Notes under the pieces: model-generated
The model's input: the letters and a program-made list of their open reading frames with translations, nothing else
What the model was told of the DNA's origin: nothing
Databases searched by the model: none
Part shown: positions 23,328-31,390 of the stretch, piece by piece
How positions within the stretch are numbered: position 1 is the first letter of the stretch
How the letters are laid out: every line of letters starts with the position of its first letter
Translations under genes and position numbers: made by a program
Assembly (NCBI GenBank): GCA_900754515.1
Contig: CAAEDD010000200.1
Span: forward strand, 1 to 33,187
Source: an uncultured Oscillospiraceae bacterium
GTDB taxonomy: Bacteria > Bacillota > Clostridia > Oscillospirales > Oscillospiraceae
Direction: 5' to 3'
Length of the DNA stretch: 33,187 bases

Positions 23328-25607
23328 TTACCAAATAAACATATTGTCGCTGCCGCCGCCCAGGAACTGGTCGCCTCCGGAGCTGCCGCCCCAGATATCA
23401 CCACTGGTGCCGCCGCCCCAGCTTCCTCCGAATTCGTCACCGCCGCCGCCGATAATAACCCCGCCGGTATTGCCGGAGTCGGGATTGATGGGATCGGTGG
23501 TGATGAAATCATCCAGATAATCCTCTTCTTCCTCATCGGTGTAGCCGAAGATGCCGGTATTTTCACCGCTGAGATATGGGTAGGTGAAGGACTTCCAAGG
23601 CAGACCGTCGTGGAGGGGGGACATGACCTTTTTCCACAGCTGAGCTGCCGGGTTGCCGCTGACATTGATACGCTCCTGCTCATCGTAGCCGGTCCATACG
23701 GCCGCCACATAGTAGGGGGTACAGCCAACAAACCAACGGTCCATATACTGGCCGGAGGTGCCGGTCTTGCCGGCTACAGGCACGCTCCAAAGGGCTGCCT
23801 CGCTGCCGGTGCCATGCTCCACAGCATTTTGCAGCATATAGGTTAGGGTGTAAGCGGTGTTGGGCTCAAAAGCCTGTATGGTGCGGGGAGTGTTGTCAAT
23901 GACGATATTTCCCTCGCTGTCGGTGAGCATAGTATAGGTGCGGCTGTAGGTGAAGATGCCGTCATTTACCAGAGAGCAATAGGCCTGAGCCATTTCCCTG
24001 ACAGTGCAGCCGTTGTAGAACTGGCCGATGGCCATGGGGGCATAGGCGATGTCGTGCTCAGGAACCAGGCTGGTAAAGCCCAGGTGGTTCACAAGATAGT
24101 CATAGGAGGTCTGAGGCCCTTGGGGCAGGATATCCACTATCTGGGCCGCAACGGTGTTGATTGAGTACTGCAAAGCGGTATATATGGTGACCAGACCCAT
24201 ATAGCCGCCGCCGTCGTTGGCCGTCATCCAGTCGGTACCGTTAAGGGTAACGCTGGGAGAGTCCATGACGGTGGTCTCCGGGGTGATAAGGCCAAGGTCA
24301 ATGGCCGGACCATAGGAGGCCAGAGGCTTGATGGAGGAGCCGGGGGGACGCTTGGTGCCGGTGGCCCGGTTCAGACCGAAGTTGATGGTCTTTTCTCCCA
24401 CGCCGCCGGAGAGGCCCAGAATGCGCCCGTCATAGGGGTCCATGACCACAATGGAGCTTTGCAGCTGCTGGTCGCTGCCCCAGGTGTTGGGTATGGCCTC
24501 CAGGTCGGTATAAATGGCGTCAATATTGTTCTGCACATTTACATCCAGACAGGTGTATACATTGTATCCGCCATTGTACAACAGGGTCTTTGCGGTATCC
24601 TCACTGATACCCTTGAGCTGCATCAGGTCCTTCACTACATCGTCAATGACCACCTCGGTGTAGTAGGAGTAAATGGTCTGGGAATACTCCTCGCCGGGGC
24701 TGCGGGTGAATACCAGCTCTTCGGCAACGGCGTCTTTATACTGCTGATAGTCAATGTAGCCCTGTTCGTACATCTCCCGCAGTATGGTTTCCTGGCGCTC
24801 CTTATTGTTTTGCTCATTGTAGAATGGGTCGTAGTAAGTGGGGAGGTTGGTTATGCCCACAATGGCTGCGCACTCGGCCATGGTCAGGTCCTTGGCGTCC
24901 TTGCCGAAATAGGTCTGGGCCGCCATCTGTACACCGTAACAGCCCTGGCCGAAGTACACGGCGTTGAGATACCACTCCACAATCTCCTGCTTGTCGTAGC
25001 GCTTTTCCAGCTCCAGGGCGCCGAATATCTCCGACAGTTTACGCTGAATAGTGACGTCGTCCTTGCCTGTCAGATTCTTTATAAGCTGTTGGGTTATGGT
25101 GGAGCCGCCGTAACTGGTGTCCATTTTGGCGAACATGGTGACGAAGGCGCCGGCAGTTCGATACCAGTCCACGCCCTTGTGTTCATAAAAGCGCTTGTCC
25201 TCAATGGCCACCAGGGCCTTTTCCAGATACCAGGGCAGATCTTCATAATCCACCCATACACGTTTTTCCTTTCCGGACAGAGTGGCAAGCTCTCGCCATT
25301 CCCCGCTGGCATCCTGATACCATAGGGTGCTGGACTCATTGAGTTTCATATCCTCAAGGGACAAGTCAAAGCTGGGGACAAGACAGGTCTTCACATAGTA
25401 GGCGAATACGCAGGTGAACATCATGCCTGCCACCAGCAGTATCAGCAGTATTGTTCCGATGACCTTCAAAACGGCGCCAATGGAACCGGATATCACATCG
25501 CCGGTGACATTGGCGGCTTTTTTTATTATATACCTTTTCTTTTTCTGCGGCTGGGGTTCATGGCTTTTCTTTTCGGGCTCCTGCACGTCAGGGCTCTTTT
25601 TGCTCAT
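23328..25607 (-). CDS. Class A penicillin-binding protein (PBP1A-type)
   Basis: A 759-aa bifunctional peptidoglycan synthase. A Lys-rich cytoplasmic tail (1-30) precedes one membrane helix (about 45-70). The GT51 glycosyltransferase domain (about 100-290) shows EDKRFYEHKGVD, GGSTITQQLIKN and ALELEKRYDKQEIVEWYLN. The transpeptidase domain has Ser424-x-x-Lys427 (GSSIKP), Ser482-Ile-Asn484 and Lys614-Thr-Gly (AGKTGTSGQ). The last 50 residues are an unusual Gly/Ser/Asp/Trp-rich tail ending in Trp. AGGAGG is present but about 13 nt from the ATG, a long spacing. It has its own promoter and is monocistronic. Antibacterial target class, inferred from homology. Confidence 0.97.
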   Translation of the reverse strand: MSKKSPDVQEPEKKSHEPQPQKKKRYIIKKAANVTGDVISGSIGAVLKVIGTILLILLVAGMMFTCVFAYYVKTCLVPSFDLSLEDMKLNESSTLWYQDASGEWRELATLSGKEKRVWVDYEDLPWYLEKALVAIEDKRFYEHKGVDWYRTAGAFVTMFAKMDTSYGGSTITQQLIKNLTGKDDVTIQRKLSEIFGALELEKRYDKQEIVEWYLNAVYFGQGCYGVQMAAQTYFGKDAKDLTMAECAAIVGITNLPTYYDPFYNEQNNKERQETILREMYEQGYIDYQQYKDAVAEELVFTRSPGEEYSQTIYSYYTEVVIDDVVKDLMQLKGISEDTAKTLLYNGGYNVYTCLDVNVQNNIDAIYTDLEAIPNTWGSDQQLQSSIVVMDPYDGRILGLSGGVGEKTINFGLNRATGTKRPPGSSIKPLASYGPAIDLGLITPETTVMDSPSVTLNGTDWMTANDGGGYMGLVTIYTALQYSINTVAAQIVDILPQGPQTSYDYLVNHLGFTSLVPEHDIAYAPMAIGQFYNGCTVREMAQAYCSLVNDGIFTYSRTYTMLTDSEGNIVIDNTPRTIQAFEPNTAYTLTYMLQNAVEHGTGSEAALWSVPVAGKTGTSGQYMDRWFVGCTPYYVAAVWTGYDEQERINVSGNPAAQLWKKVMSPLHDGLPWKSFTYPYLSGENTGIFGYTDEEEEDYLDDFITTDPINPDSGNTGGVIIGGGGDEFGGSWGGGTSGDIWGGSSGGDQFLGGGSDNMFIW

Positions 25608-25687
25608 TAAAAAAAGGCGCCTCCTTTACGGTAAACTGTATTTAATGCGCAGGGCGCAGTGGGAAAATCATATCAATACATTTTGGC

Positions 25688-25696
25688 ATTATACCA
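25688..25696 (-). promoter_or_regulatory. Extended -10 promoter of the PBP gene
   Basis: On the minus strand TGGTATAAT (extended -10). The -35 is weak. The 14-mer AGCTGTGGTATAAT is shared exactly with the tex promoter. Confidence 0.6.
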
Positions 25697-25790
25697 CAGC
25701 TTTCCGCTCAACGGTAGAGAAAATGTAAATTTTTTCTTTAGAAAGCCTCCTTCACACCCATAGTATAGCCAGTATTTGGGGAAAATAGCG

Positions 25791-25796
25791 TATAAT
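25791..25796 (+). promoter_or_regulatory. Possible -10 box for the BofC-like gene
   Basis: A perfect TATAAT about 70 bp before the start codon, but no good -35 at the expected place (GCCAGT). The gene might use an alternative sigma factor or this may be chance in AT-rich DNA. Confidence 0.35.
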
Positions 25797-25867
25797 TTTA
25801 TATATTGGGAGAGATACTATCCGTGGATATGAAATCAAAGCCGGACTCCAGAAAAGGAGGAACTTAA

Positions 25868-26206
25868 ATGGGCCTTAAACTAAGAATAGCTCTTATGACC
25901 TGCCTGATAGCTGCCGCAGCTTTTACAGCTACGGAAGCATACAAAAGCATTGTACCCGCGCAGACTGTAATACCTGATGAGGTATATGCCCAATTCACTA
26001 CACATGAGGATGAGGCAAAGTATTTTCTGCGCCCTTGTGAAGGTTATGTAGCCGTATATGACGGACAGAGAGAAAAGACCCCTGTGTCCGTAACAGATAT
26101 AGAGATGTCAAATCTGCGCAGTACGGACAGAGCTTTGGTGCAAAAGGGAATACCGGTATCAGATCAGAGAGAGCTGCTTAGCCTGCTGGAGGATCTGGGC
26201 TCCTGA
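25868..26206 (+). CDS. BofC C-terminal-domain-like exported protein
   Basis: A 112-aa protein with an N-terminal signal or anchor segment (about residues 5-24, LRIALMTCLIAAAAFTA). Residues about 50-112 read YFLRPCEGYVAVYDGQ and then DQRELLSLLEDLGS, which resembles the C-terminal domain of BofC (bypass-of-forespore C), a protein that in Bacillus controls the SpoIVB signalling protease in the intermembrane space of the forespore. The rest of BofC is missing, so a direct sporulation role cannot be claimed. AGGAGG lies 7 nt before the ATG. It stands alone between divergent PBP and downstream DUF1292 genes. Confidence 0.65.
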   Translation: MGLKLRIALMTCLIAAAAFTATEAYKSIVPAQTVIPDEVYAQFTTHEDEAKYFLRPCEGYVAVYDGQREKTPVSVTDIEMSNLRSTDRALVQKGIPVSDQRELLSLLEDLGS

Positions 26207-26267
26207 ATACCTGTGCCCGGAGAGGGACTTATTTAAATAAGGTTTACAATTTTTGTTGCGCTTGGTG

Positions 26268-26296
26268 TTGATTTATCCGTCAATATGGTATACAAT
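26268..26296 (+). promoter_or_regulatory. Sigma-A promoter of the DUF1292 gene
   Basis: TTGATT (26268-26273), 17-bp spacer, TACAAT (26291-26296), 29 bp before the preferred start. Confidence 0.75.
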
Positions 26297-26325
26297 AAAA
26301 CCATCAAGGCAGAATGGAGAACAAC

Positions 26326-26607
26326 ATGAGCGAAGAATTTGGCAGCGACTATATCACCATCGTTGATGACGACGGCACGGAGTTTGAACTGGAAGTGCTG
26401 GACACTATGGACTACAAGGGACAGACCTTTGTGGCTTTCCTCCCCGCCGACATGGATGAAAACGATCCGGATTACGGTATCGTTATCCTCCGTTCCGTTT
26501 TGGATGAAAATGGCGATGAGCTCTTTGAATCCATTGACGATGACGACGAGCTGCAGGACGTGTACGAGCATTTTTCACTTATCCTCTTTGACGACGGGGA
26601 AGAGTAA
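26326..26607 (+). CDS. DUF1292 (YrzB/UPF0473-like) protein
   Basis: A 93-aa, strongly acidic protein. The core DYITIVDDDGTEFELEVLD and later FVAFLPADMDENDPDYGIVILR match the DUF1292/YrzB family common in Firmicutes, where yrzB sits beside Holliday-junction resolvase yrrK and yrrL in Bacillus; those neighbours are absent here. Function is unknown. GGAGA (26316-26320) selects ATG 26326; an in-frame ATG at 26314 has only a poor SD. A 6S RNA gene follows. Confidence 0.88.
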   Translation: MSEEFGSDYITIVDDDGTEFELEVLDTMDYKGQTFVAFLPADMDENDPDYGIVILRSVLDENGDELFESIDDDDELQDVYEHFSLILFDDGEE

Positions 26608-26650
26608 AAAGTTTCCTGTAATCAAAAGGGCTTCAGCTGCATAGGATGAA

Positions 26651-26679
26651 TTGCCCCAAAGGAAAAACATAAATATAAT
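26651..26679 (+). promoter_or_regulatory. Promoter of 6S RNA
   Basis: TTGCCC (26651-26656), 17-bp spacer, TATAAT (26674-26679). It places the transcript start near 26686. Confidence 0.8.
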
Positions 26680-26685
26680 TCCTGC

Positions 26686-26881
26686 TGTGTGCGTGTTGCC
26701 TTTTTAGGCATTTTGGCCCATTAAACCCACATCTCTTATAAGGGATGCCGATTTGAATCTGCGGATTGCAGGCCTCCCGGCCCATAAAAGCTGGACGTTG
26801 GAAGCAGTGAAACAGAACTTAGGCGACCCACCTGCTCTTTTGTGCAGGTTATAATTGGGCCGGCACGGCATTTGCGGGGGT
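26686..26881 (+). ncRNA. ssrS: 6S RNA
   Basis: About 195 nt, the usual size. The 3' half contains GCGACCCACCTGCT, a hairpin ACCTGC-TCTTTTGT-GCAGGT and TTATAATTGGGCCGGCACGGCA, which parallels the E. coli 6S segment GCGACGACA...ACCTTGAACC...GGTTACAGCCTGCGGCGGCA. The 5' half has GATGCCGATTT in the place of GAGCCGATATTT (the pRNA template area). GGCCCA (5') can pair with TGGGCC (3') next to the bubble. 6S RNA mimics an open promoter and traps sigma-A RNA polymerase in stationary phase. It has its own promoter and terminator. Confidence 0.82.
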
Positions 26882-26914
26882 ACTCTCCGGAGCTCAGCTC
26901 CGGGGAGTTTTTTT
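26882..26914 (+). terminator. Intrinsic terminator of 6S RNA
   Basis: ACTCTCCGGAGC (26882-26893) with GCTCCGGGGAGT (26897-26908), one G-T pair, 3-nt loop, followed by seven T. Confidence 0.95.
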
Positions 26915-27001
26915 ACAATTAAGCTATGTTCCAGCCGGACCGGGAAAGTTTTGCTGCACAAAAAATAACCGAATATACCGAATCTTTTGAGCAGCCGAAG
27001 A

Positions 27002-27032
27002 CCCATGCACTCCTCTTTCAGGGGTGCATGGG
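27002..27032. terminator. Hairpin at the 3' end of the minus-strand lipoprotein gene
   Basis: CCCATGCACTCCT (27002-27014) and AGGGGTGCATGGG (27020-27032), near-perfect arms. The T-tract is better on plus (CCTTTTC) than on minus, but it lies just past the lipoprotein stop. Either direction is possible. Confidence 0.6.
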
Positions 27033-27043
27033 CCTTTTCATGT

Positions 27044-27856
27044 TCAGGCTGCGCCGGGCAGTTCTATGCTCTCCACGTCGTTATATCCGGTAATGTCCAC
27101 CGTAGTGGGCAGACTGTTTACTTCCAGCTGAGGCAGAAACGCAGCGTCGGAAGTTTCCAGGAGATACTGAAGTACAGAGGCCAGATCGGCACTGAGACGT
27201 ACCGGGCTGCCGTCATCTTCGGCTATCCATATGGTGAGGGTAGTGTCCTCAATCGACGGCCCGCCGCTCACGGCCGCAGCTGAGCCAAAGGCATCCATGA
27301 GCATGGAACCGGGTATCTTCAATATGAAGGGCCGACAAAGCACTCCGTTCACGGTCTCGCTGTCCCCAATTTTAAGAGCCTCCGGGTCGTCCTGCAGCAT
27401 GGTCAGCACTGTCTCCACATCCAGAGTGCTGTTCTCTCCTGTACCTTGAGACAGGGGAAAGCTGGCGCTGAACCAGAGGGCGCTGTCGGTTTCTCCAATA
27501 CCGAGCCTGAGCTGCAGGGTGCTGTCCTGAGTAAACAGGTATACGGGCAGCTCCAAGGTACCAAGTTTGCCCATGTCTATGTTTAAATCCATATACAGGG
27601 TGCCTGGGTCAATGATACAGCTGCAGTCGGCTTTTATCTGAGCACTAATAGGTATAGAGGCGGCGGAAGCATCCAAATCTCCCACCGCTGTAAAACTGAC
27701 GCTGTCCATGTCAGCCACGTGGCGGTAAGCCCGTTTGACTATCAGCATTTCGTTCAGACCCATGCTGCATCCGCAGAGGCTGAAAACCAAAACAAGGGCC
27801 AAAAACAGAGCAGCCGCCCTGGACATGTATTTTCTCATTGATTTCATCCTTCCCAT
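27044..27856 (-). CDS. Lipoprotein of unknown function
   Basis: A 270-aa exported lipoprotein. After a basic N-terminus the signal core AAALFLALVLVFSLCGC ends in a classical lipobox (Leu-Cys-Gly-Cys) with the lipidated Cys at about residue 30. The mature part alternates polar and hydrophobic residues in the manner of LolA/LppX-like curved beta-sheet lipoproteins, but no motif proves this. The start may be ATG 27856 or ATG 27838 (MRKYMSRAAA), both with usable AAGG-type SDs. No operon partners. Function unknown. Confidence 0.8.
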   Translation of the reverse strand: MGRMKSMRKYMSRAAALFLALVLVFSLCGCSMGLNEMLIVKRAYRHVADMDSVSFTAVGDLDASAASIPISAQIKADCSCIIDPGTLYMDLNIDMGKLGTLELPVYLFTQDSTLQLRLGIGETDSALWFSASFPLSQGTGENSTLDVETVLTMLQDDPEALKIGDSETVNGVLCRPFILKIPGSMLMDAFGSAAAVSGGPSIEDTTLTIWIAEDDGSPVRLSADLASVLQYLLETSDAAFLPQLEVNSLPTTVDITGYNDVESIELPGAA

Positions 27857-27942
27857 CTAAATTTTTCCTTTGACTGTCAGACGAAGAATGGAGCCGTATT
27901 GTTCCGCCTGTGGTCCAATCCTGCCGTTTTCCTTTATAGTAT

Positions 27943-27981
27943 ATTAAAGCGGACTGAGGAAATTCCTCAGTCCGCTTTAAT
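27943..27981. terminator. Palindromic terminator after gdhA
   Basis: Perfect 18-bp arms, 27943-27960 and 27964-27981, with a 3-nt loop. It sits 32 bp past the gdhA stop and upstream of the next minus-strand gene. Confidence 0.85.
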
Positions 27982-28013
27982 CATATGTATTTATCCGAAA
28001 TCAAAGAGGAAAA

Positions 28014-29363
28014 TCACACCACGCCCTGAGCCATCATGGCCTCGGCCACCTTCAGGAAGCCGGCGATGTTGGCACCGACCATCAGGTCACCGGGCTTGCC
28101 GCATTTGACAGAGGCGTCATAGCAGGCCTTATAGATGTTCTTCATGATACCCTGAAGTTTCTCGTCCACTTCCTCGAAGCTCCAGCTCAGACGCATGGAG
28201 TTCTGGCTCATCTCCAGACCGGAGGTTGCCACGCCGCCGGCGTTGGAGGCCTTGCCGGGGGAGTAGAGCAGTCCGCTGCTCTGCACAAGAGCGATGGCTT
28301 CGGGGGTCAGAGGCATGTTGGCTCCCTCAAAAACGCCCATGCAGCCGTTGGCTATAAGGGCTTTGGCACCCTCTGCGTCCATCTCATTCTGGGAGGCGCA
28401 GGGTAGAGCAATGTCGCACTTTACATTCCAGATGTTGCGGAAGCCCTCTACATACTGGGAACCGGGAACTTCGTCGGCATATACGCTTATTCTTGCCCGG
28501 CGTTTCTGCTTTATATCAAAGAGCTTCTTCAGGTCTATGCCCTTGGGGTCGTAGACGTAGCCCTGGGAGTCGCTCATGGCTACCACCTTACCGCCCAACT
28601 GCGTGCACTTCTCCGCAGCGTACTGAGCCACATTGCCCGAGCCGGAGACCACCACGGTCTTGCCCTCAAAGCTGTCGTTCTTAAGATGGCGCAGAGCCTC
28701 GGCCGCATAGTAGCAGAGACCGTAGCCGGTGGCCTGGGTGCGGGCCAGGGAACCGCCGAAGGTGAGTCCCTTGCCGGTGATGACGCCGCCCTCGAAACGG
28801 TCAACTATGCGTTTGTACTGGCCGAACATATAAGCAACTTCCCGGCCGCCAACACCGATGTCTCCGGCAGGGGTGTCGGTAAACTGGCCGATGTGGCGGT
28901 AGAGCTCGGTCATAAAGCTCTGGCAGAAACGCATTACTTCCCCGTCGCTCTTGCCTTTGGGATCAAAGTCTGAGCCGCCTTTGCCGCCGCCCATGGGCAG
29001 GGTGGTGAGGGAGTTCTTCAGCACCTGCTCAAAGCCCAGGAACTTGATGACGGAGAGGTTAACGGAGGGATGGAAGCGAAGGCCGCCTTTGTAGGGGCCG
29101 ATGGCGGAGTTATACTGGACGCGGTAACCCCGGTTGACCCGGGTACGGCCACTGTCGTCCACCCAGGGGACGCGGAATTCGATGACCCGTTCCGGCTCAA
29201 CGAAACGCTCCAGCAGGCCGGCAGCCTCCCATTCGGGATGCTGATCTACCACCAGCTCCAGGGATTCGAACACTTCCCTGACAGCCTGGAGGAATTCCGG
29301 CTCATGGGCGTCTCTGCGTTCTACTTCGGCGTAGACCCGATTCAGATAATCGCTTTTGAACAT
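28014..29363 (-). CDS. gdhA: Glutamate dehydrogenase (small hexameric type)
   Basis: A 449-aa cytoplasmic enzyme interconverting glutamate and 2-oxoglutarate plus ammonia; length fits the hexameric bacterial class. The catalytic region reads TTLPMGGGKGGSDFDPKGKS (near residue 120), followed by GDIGVGGREVAYMFGQY. The dinucleotide-binding segment VVVSGSGNVAQYAAEK lies near residue 238. Coenzyme choice is probably NADP by overall similarity, but not proven. AGGAGG lies 8 nt before the ATG. It is a separate unit from nadE (109-bp gap). Confidence 0.97.
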   Translation of the reverse strand: MFKSDYLNRVYAEVERRDAHEPEFLQAVREVFESLELVVDQHPEWEAAGLLERFVEPERVIEFRVPWVDDSGRTRVNRGYRVQYNSAIGPYKGGLRFHPSVNLSVIKFLGFEQVLKNSLTTLPMGGGKGGSDFDPKGKSDGEVMRFCQSFMTELYRHIGQFTDTPAGDIGVGGREVAYMFGQYKRIVDRFEGGVITGKGLTFGGSLARTQATGYGLCYYAAEALRHLKNDSFEGKTVVVSGSGNVAQYAAEKCTQLGGKVVAMSDSQGYVYDPKGIDLKKLFDIKQKRRARISVYADEVPGSQYVEGFRNIWNVKCDIALPCASQNEMDAEGAKALIANGCMGVFEGANMPLTPEAIALVQSSGLLYSPGKASNAGGVATSGLEMSQNSMRLSWSFEEVDEKLQGIMKNIYKACYDASVKCGKPGDLMVGANIAGFLKVAEAMMAQGVV

Positions 29364-29472
29364 GACACAACCTCCTGTTAAATTTAAATATTTGTAATTT
29401 CCCGCAGGATTTTAATGACAGAATCCGGTTCCGATATATGGGCTTTGTCAAGCTGCGTCGCTGGAGCCGCTC

Positions 29473-31359
29473 CTATTTAAGCTTTTCCAGCTCCTTTAAA
29501 AACAGGGTGTTCTCAGCGTCAGAGGGGATAAGGAAGCCGGTGCGCGGGGAGACGGTAAAGGCCTCCACTGCCGGGCCGTCCATCAGGCAGGAGCGCTTAA
29601 ACTGCTGGGAGAAGTAGCGCTTGCAGTAGCTGGTGAGCCAGCGGATGAGCTCCTGGTCGGTAAAGTCCTTGCCGTAGGCCATTTTTGCCAGCCGGAATGT
29701 CTTTTCCGGAGAGAAGCCGCGGATCATTATCATATGGGTGAAGAAGTCCTGAAGGCTGTAGGAACCCACGGCCTCCTCACTCTTCTGCTCTATCTGGTCG
29801 TCGTGGATGGGCAGCAGCTCCGGAGTTACCGGGCAGTCCAGCACGTCGTAAAGGGCGGCTTTCAGCACCTTATCCTCAGTGCCGTCGGCTACATAGCGTA
29901 CATTTGCTCTGACCTGAGTCTTGGTGAGGCCGAGGTTCACGTCGTACATGCTGGTGTGATCCCCATTGTAGGTGCACCAGCCGTCCACAAACTCGCTGAG
30001 ATCCTCTGTACCTACGTCAAGGCCGTTTATCTTGTTGGCAATATCCATCAGCACCTGGGTACGCTCACGGGCCTGAGCGTTCTCATAGGCCACAGAATAG
30101 TCGTCATGGGCGTGGCCGATATCGTCAAAGTGCTGGTATACGGCCTTGCTGATGTCTATGACACGCACCTCACAGCCCAGCTGCTCGGCTACAACTATGG
30201 CGTTGGACTTGGTGCGGGAGGAAGTGCCGAAGCAGGGCATGGTGCAGGCCACCACGTTCTGGGAGGGCAGGCCCATCTTCTTTACAGCCATGGAGCTGAC
30301 AATGACAGCCAGAGTGGAGTCCACCCCACCGGAAATGCCCACCACGCAGTGGTCAAGCCCGGCGTACTCCATGCGCTTTACAAGGCCGGAGACCTGGATG
30401 TCCAGCATGCGCCGGCAGTATTCAGGCAGCTTTGCGGGGTCTGCGGGAAGATGGGGGTGTTTTGGAATACTGCGGCTTAGCTGGGTGACTTCCTCTTTTA
30501 CACCCCAGGGGCAGATAATGTGGGGATAATCCTCCACGTCGAACTCGCCGCTGGCACGGCGCAGGTTCATAAGATGTTCGATGTCCAGCTCACTTACGGC
30601 AAGGCTGTTCTCCCTCTCGTCCTGAGAGAGAATCTCACCGTTTTCAGCCACAAGGCAGAGGCCGGAAAACACATTGTCGGTGCTGCTCTCGCCCTTGCCG
30701 GGGGCGGCCATGACCATGCCGCAGCGAAGGCGGCGGGACATGAAGCGACAGTTCAGCTCCGCCTCGTCAGTGGAGCTGACGGTCTCCGGGAAAGAGGCCA
30801 TCTGGGCGATGACCGTGGCTCCGGAGAGAGCGTGGCAGAGGGATGGAGGGACAACGGCGTCCATATCGGCACCCAGCTCCACGGCTACAGAAAGACCGGG
30901 GATTATCTGATTTTCAAAGAGTATGTCGGTAAATACCGGGATGCTCTCACCGCCGATTATGATCTCCGTTTCCTCCTCGTCGGGCTGGGCAAAGTGGCTG
31001 CCGGACACATTGGTGCGGGGCACCAGAGCCAGCAGCTCTCCGCCGCATACCACGGCGGCACAGCTGTAGACCCGGGCTCCCACAGCAACAGGCAGACCTA
31101 CAAACACCAGCATATCCATGCCGGAGGTGGCCTTGACTATTTTCAGCAGGGCTTCTTTGGCACCCTCAAGAATGACGCGGTGACCGATGAGGTCGTAGCA
31201 GCTGCATCCGGTGATGCTAAGCTCCGGGAAGACAAGGACCTTTACACCCTTCTCCTGGGCGTCCTTTATGCATTCTATTATTCTGCCGGCATTATAGTCG
31301 GCGTCCGCTACCTTTATGACGGGAGAGGCGGCGGCTACCTTAATAAAACCATGCTTCAT
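29473..31359 (-). CDS. nadE: NAD+ synthetase with degenerate glutaminase domain
   Basis: A 628-aa protein with the two-domain layout of glutamine-dependent NadE: N-terminal nitrilase-like domain (about 1-270) and C-terminal ATP pyrophosphatase domain with GISGGVDSTLAVI (about 340-352). It makes NAD from deamido-NAD. In the amidase domain Glu46 (FPELSITG) is kept, but the catalytic Lys context VPKT is VPRT (Arg115) and the catalytic Cys in VEICEDLW is Gly163 in VELGADMD; the spacing Glu46 to Arg115 (69) matches Glu52 to Lys121 of the M. tuberculosis enzyme. It therefore probably uses free ammonia. It follows glyS by 31 bp and precedes gdhA. AGGAGA is close to the ATG. Confidence 0.95.
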   Translation of the reverse strand: MKHGFIKVAAASPVIKVADADYNAGRIIECIKDAQEKGVKVLVFPELSITGCSCYDLIGHRVILEGAKEALLKIVKATSGMDMLVFVGLPVAVGARVYSCAAVVCGGELLALVPRTNVSGSHFAQPDEEETEIIIGGESIPVFTDILFENQIIPGLSVAVELGADMDAVVPPSLCHALSGATVIAQMASFPETVSSTDEAELNCRFMSRRLRCGMVMAAPGKGESSTDNVFSGLCLVAENGEILSQDERENSLAVSELDIEHLMNLRRASGEFDVEDYPHIICPWGVKEEVTQLSRSIPKHPHLPADPAKLPEYCRRMLDIQVSGLVKRMEYAGLDHCVVGISGGVDSTLAVIVSSMAVKKMGLPSQNVVACTMPCFGTSSRTKSNAIVVAEQLGCEVRVIDISKAVYQHFDDIGHAHDDYSVAYENAQARERTQVLMDIANKINGLDVGTEDLSEFVDGWCTYNGDHTSMYDVNLGLTKTQVRANVRYVADGTEDKVLKAALYDVLDCPVTPELLPIHDDQIEQKSEEAVGSYSLQDFFTHMIMIRGFSPEKTFRLAKMAYGKDFTDQELIRWLTSYCKRYFSQQFKRSCLMDGPAVEAFTVSPRTGFLIPSDAENTLFLKELEKLK

Positions 31360-31390
31360 CTTATTTCTCCTGAATATAAGTTTTTATTGA

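Noticed and set aside
26686..26881. SRP RNA or tmRNA
   Set aside because: The GGAAGCAG string resembles part of SRP RNA, but the tetraloop and flanking asymmetric loops do not fit, and no tRNA-like ends for tmRNA are present; the 3' core fits 6S.
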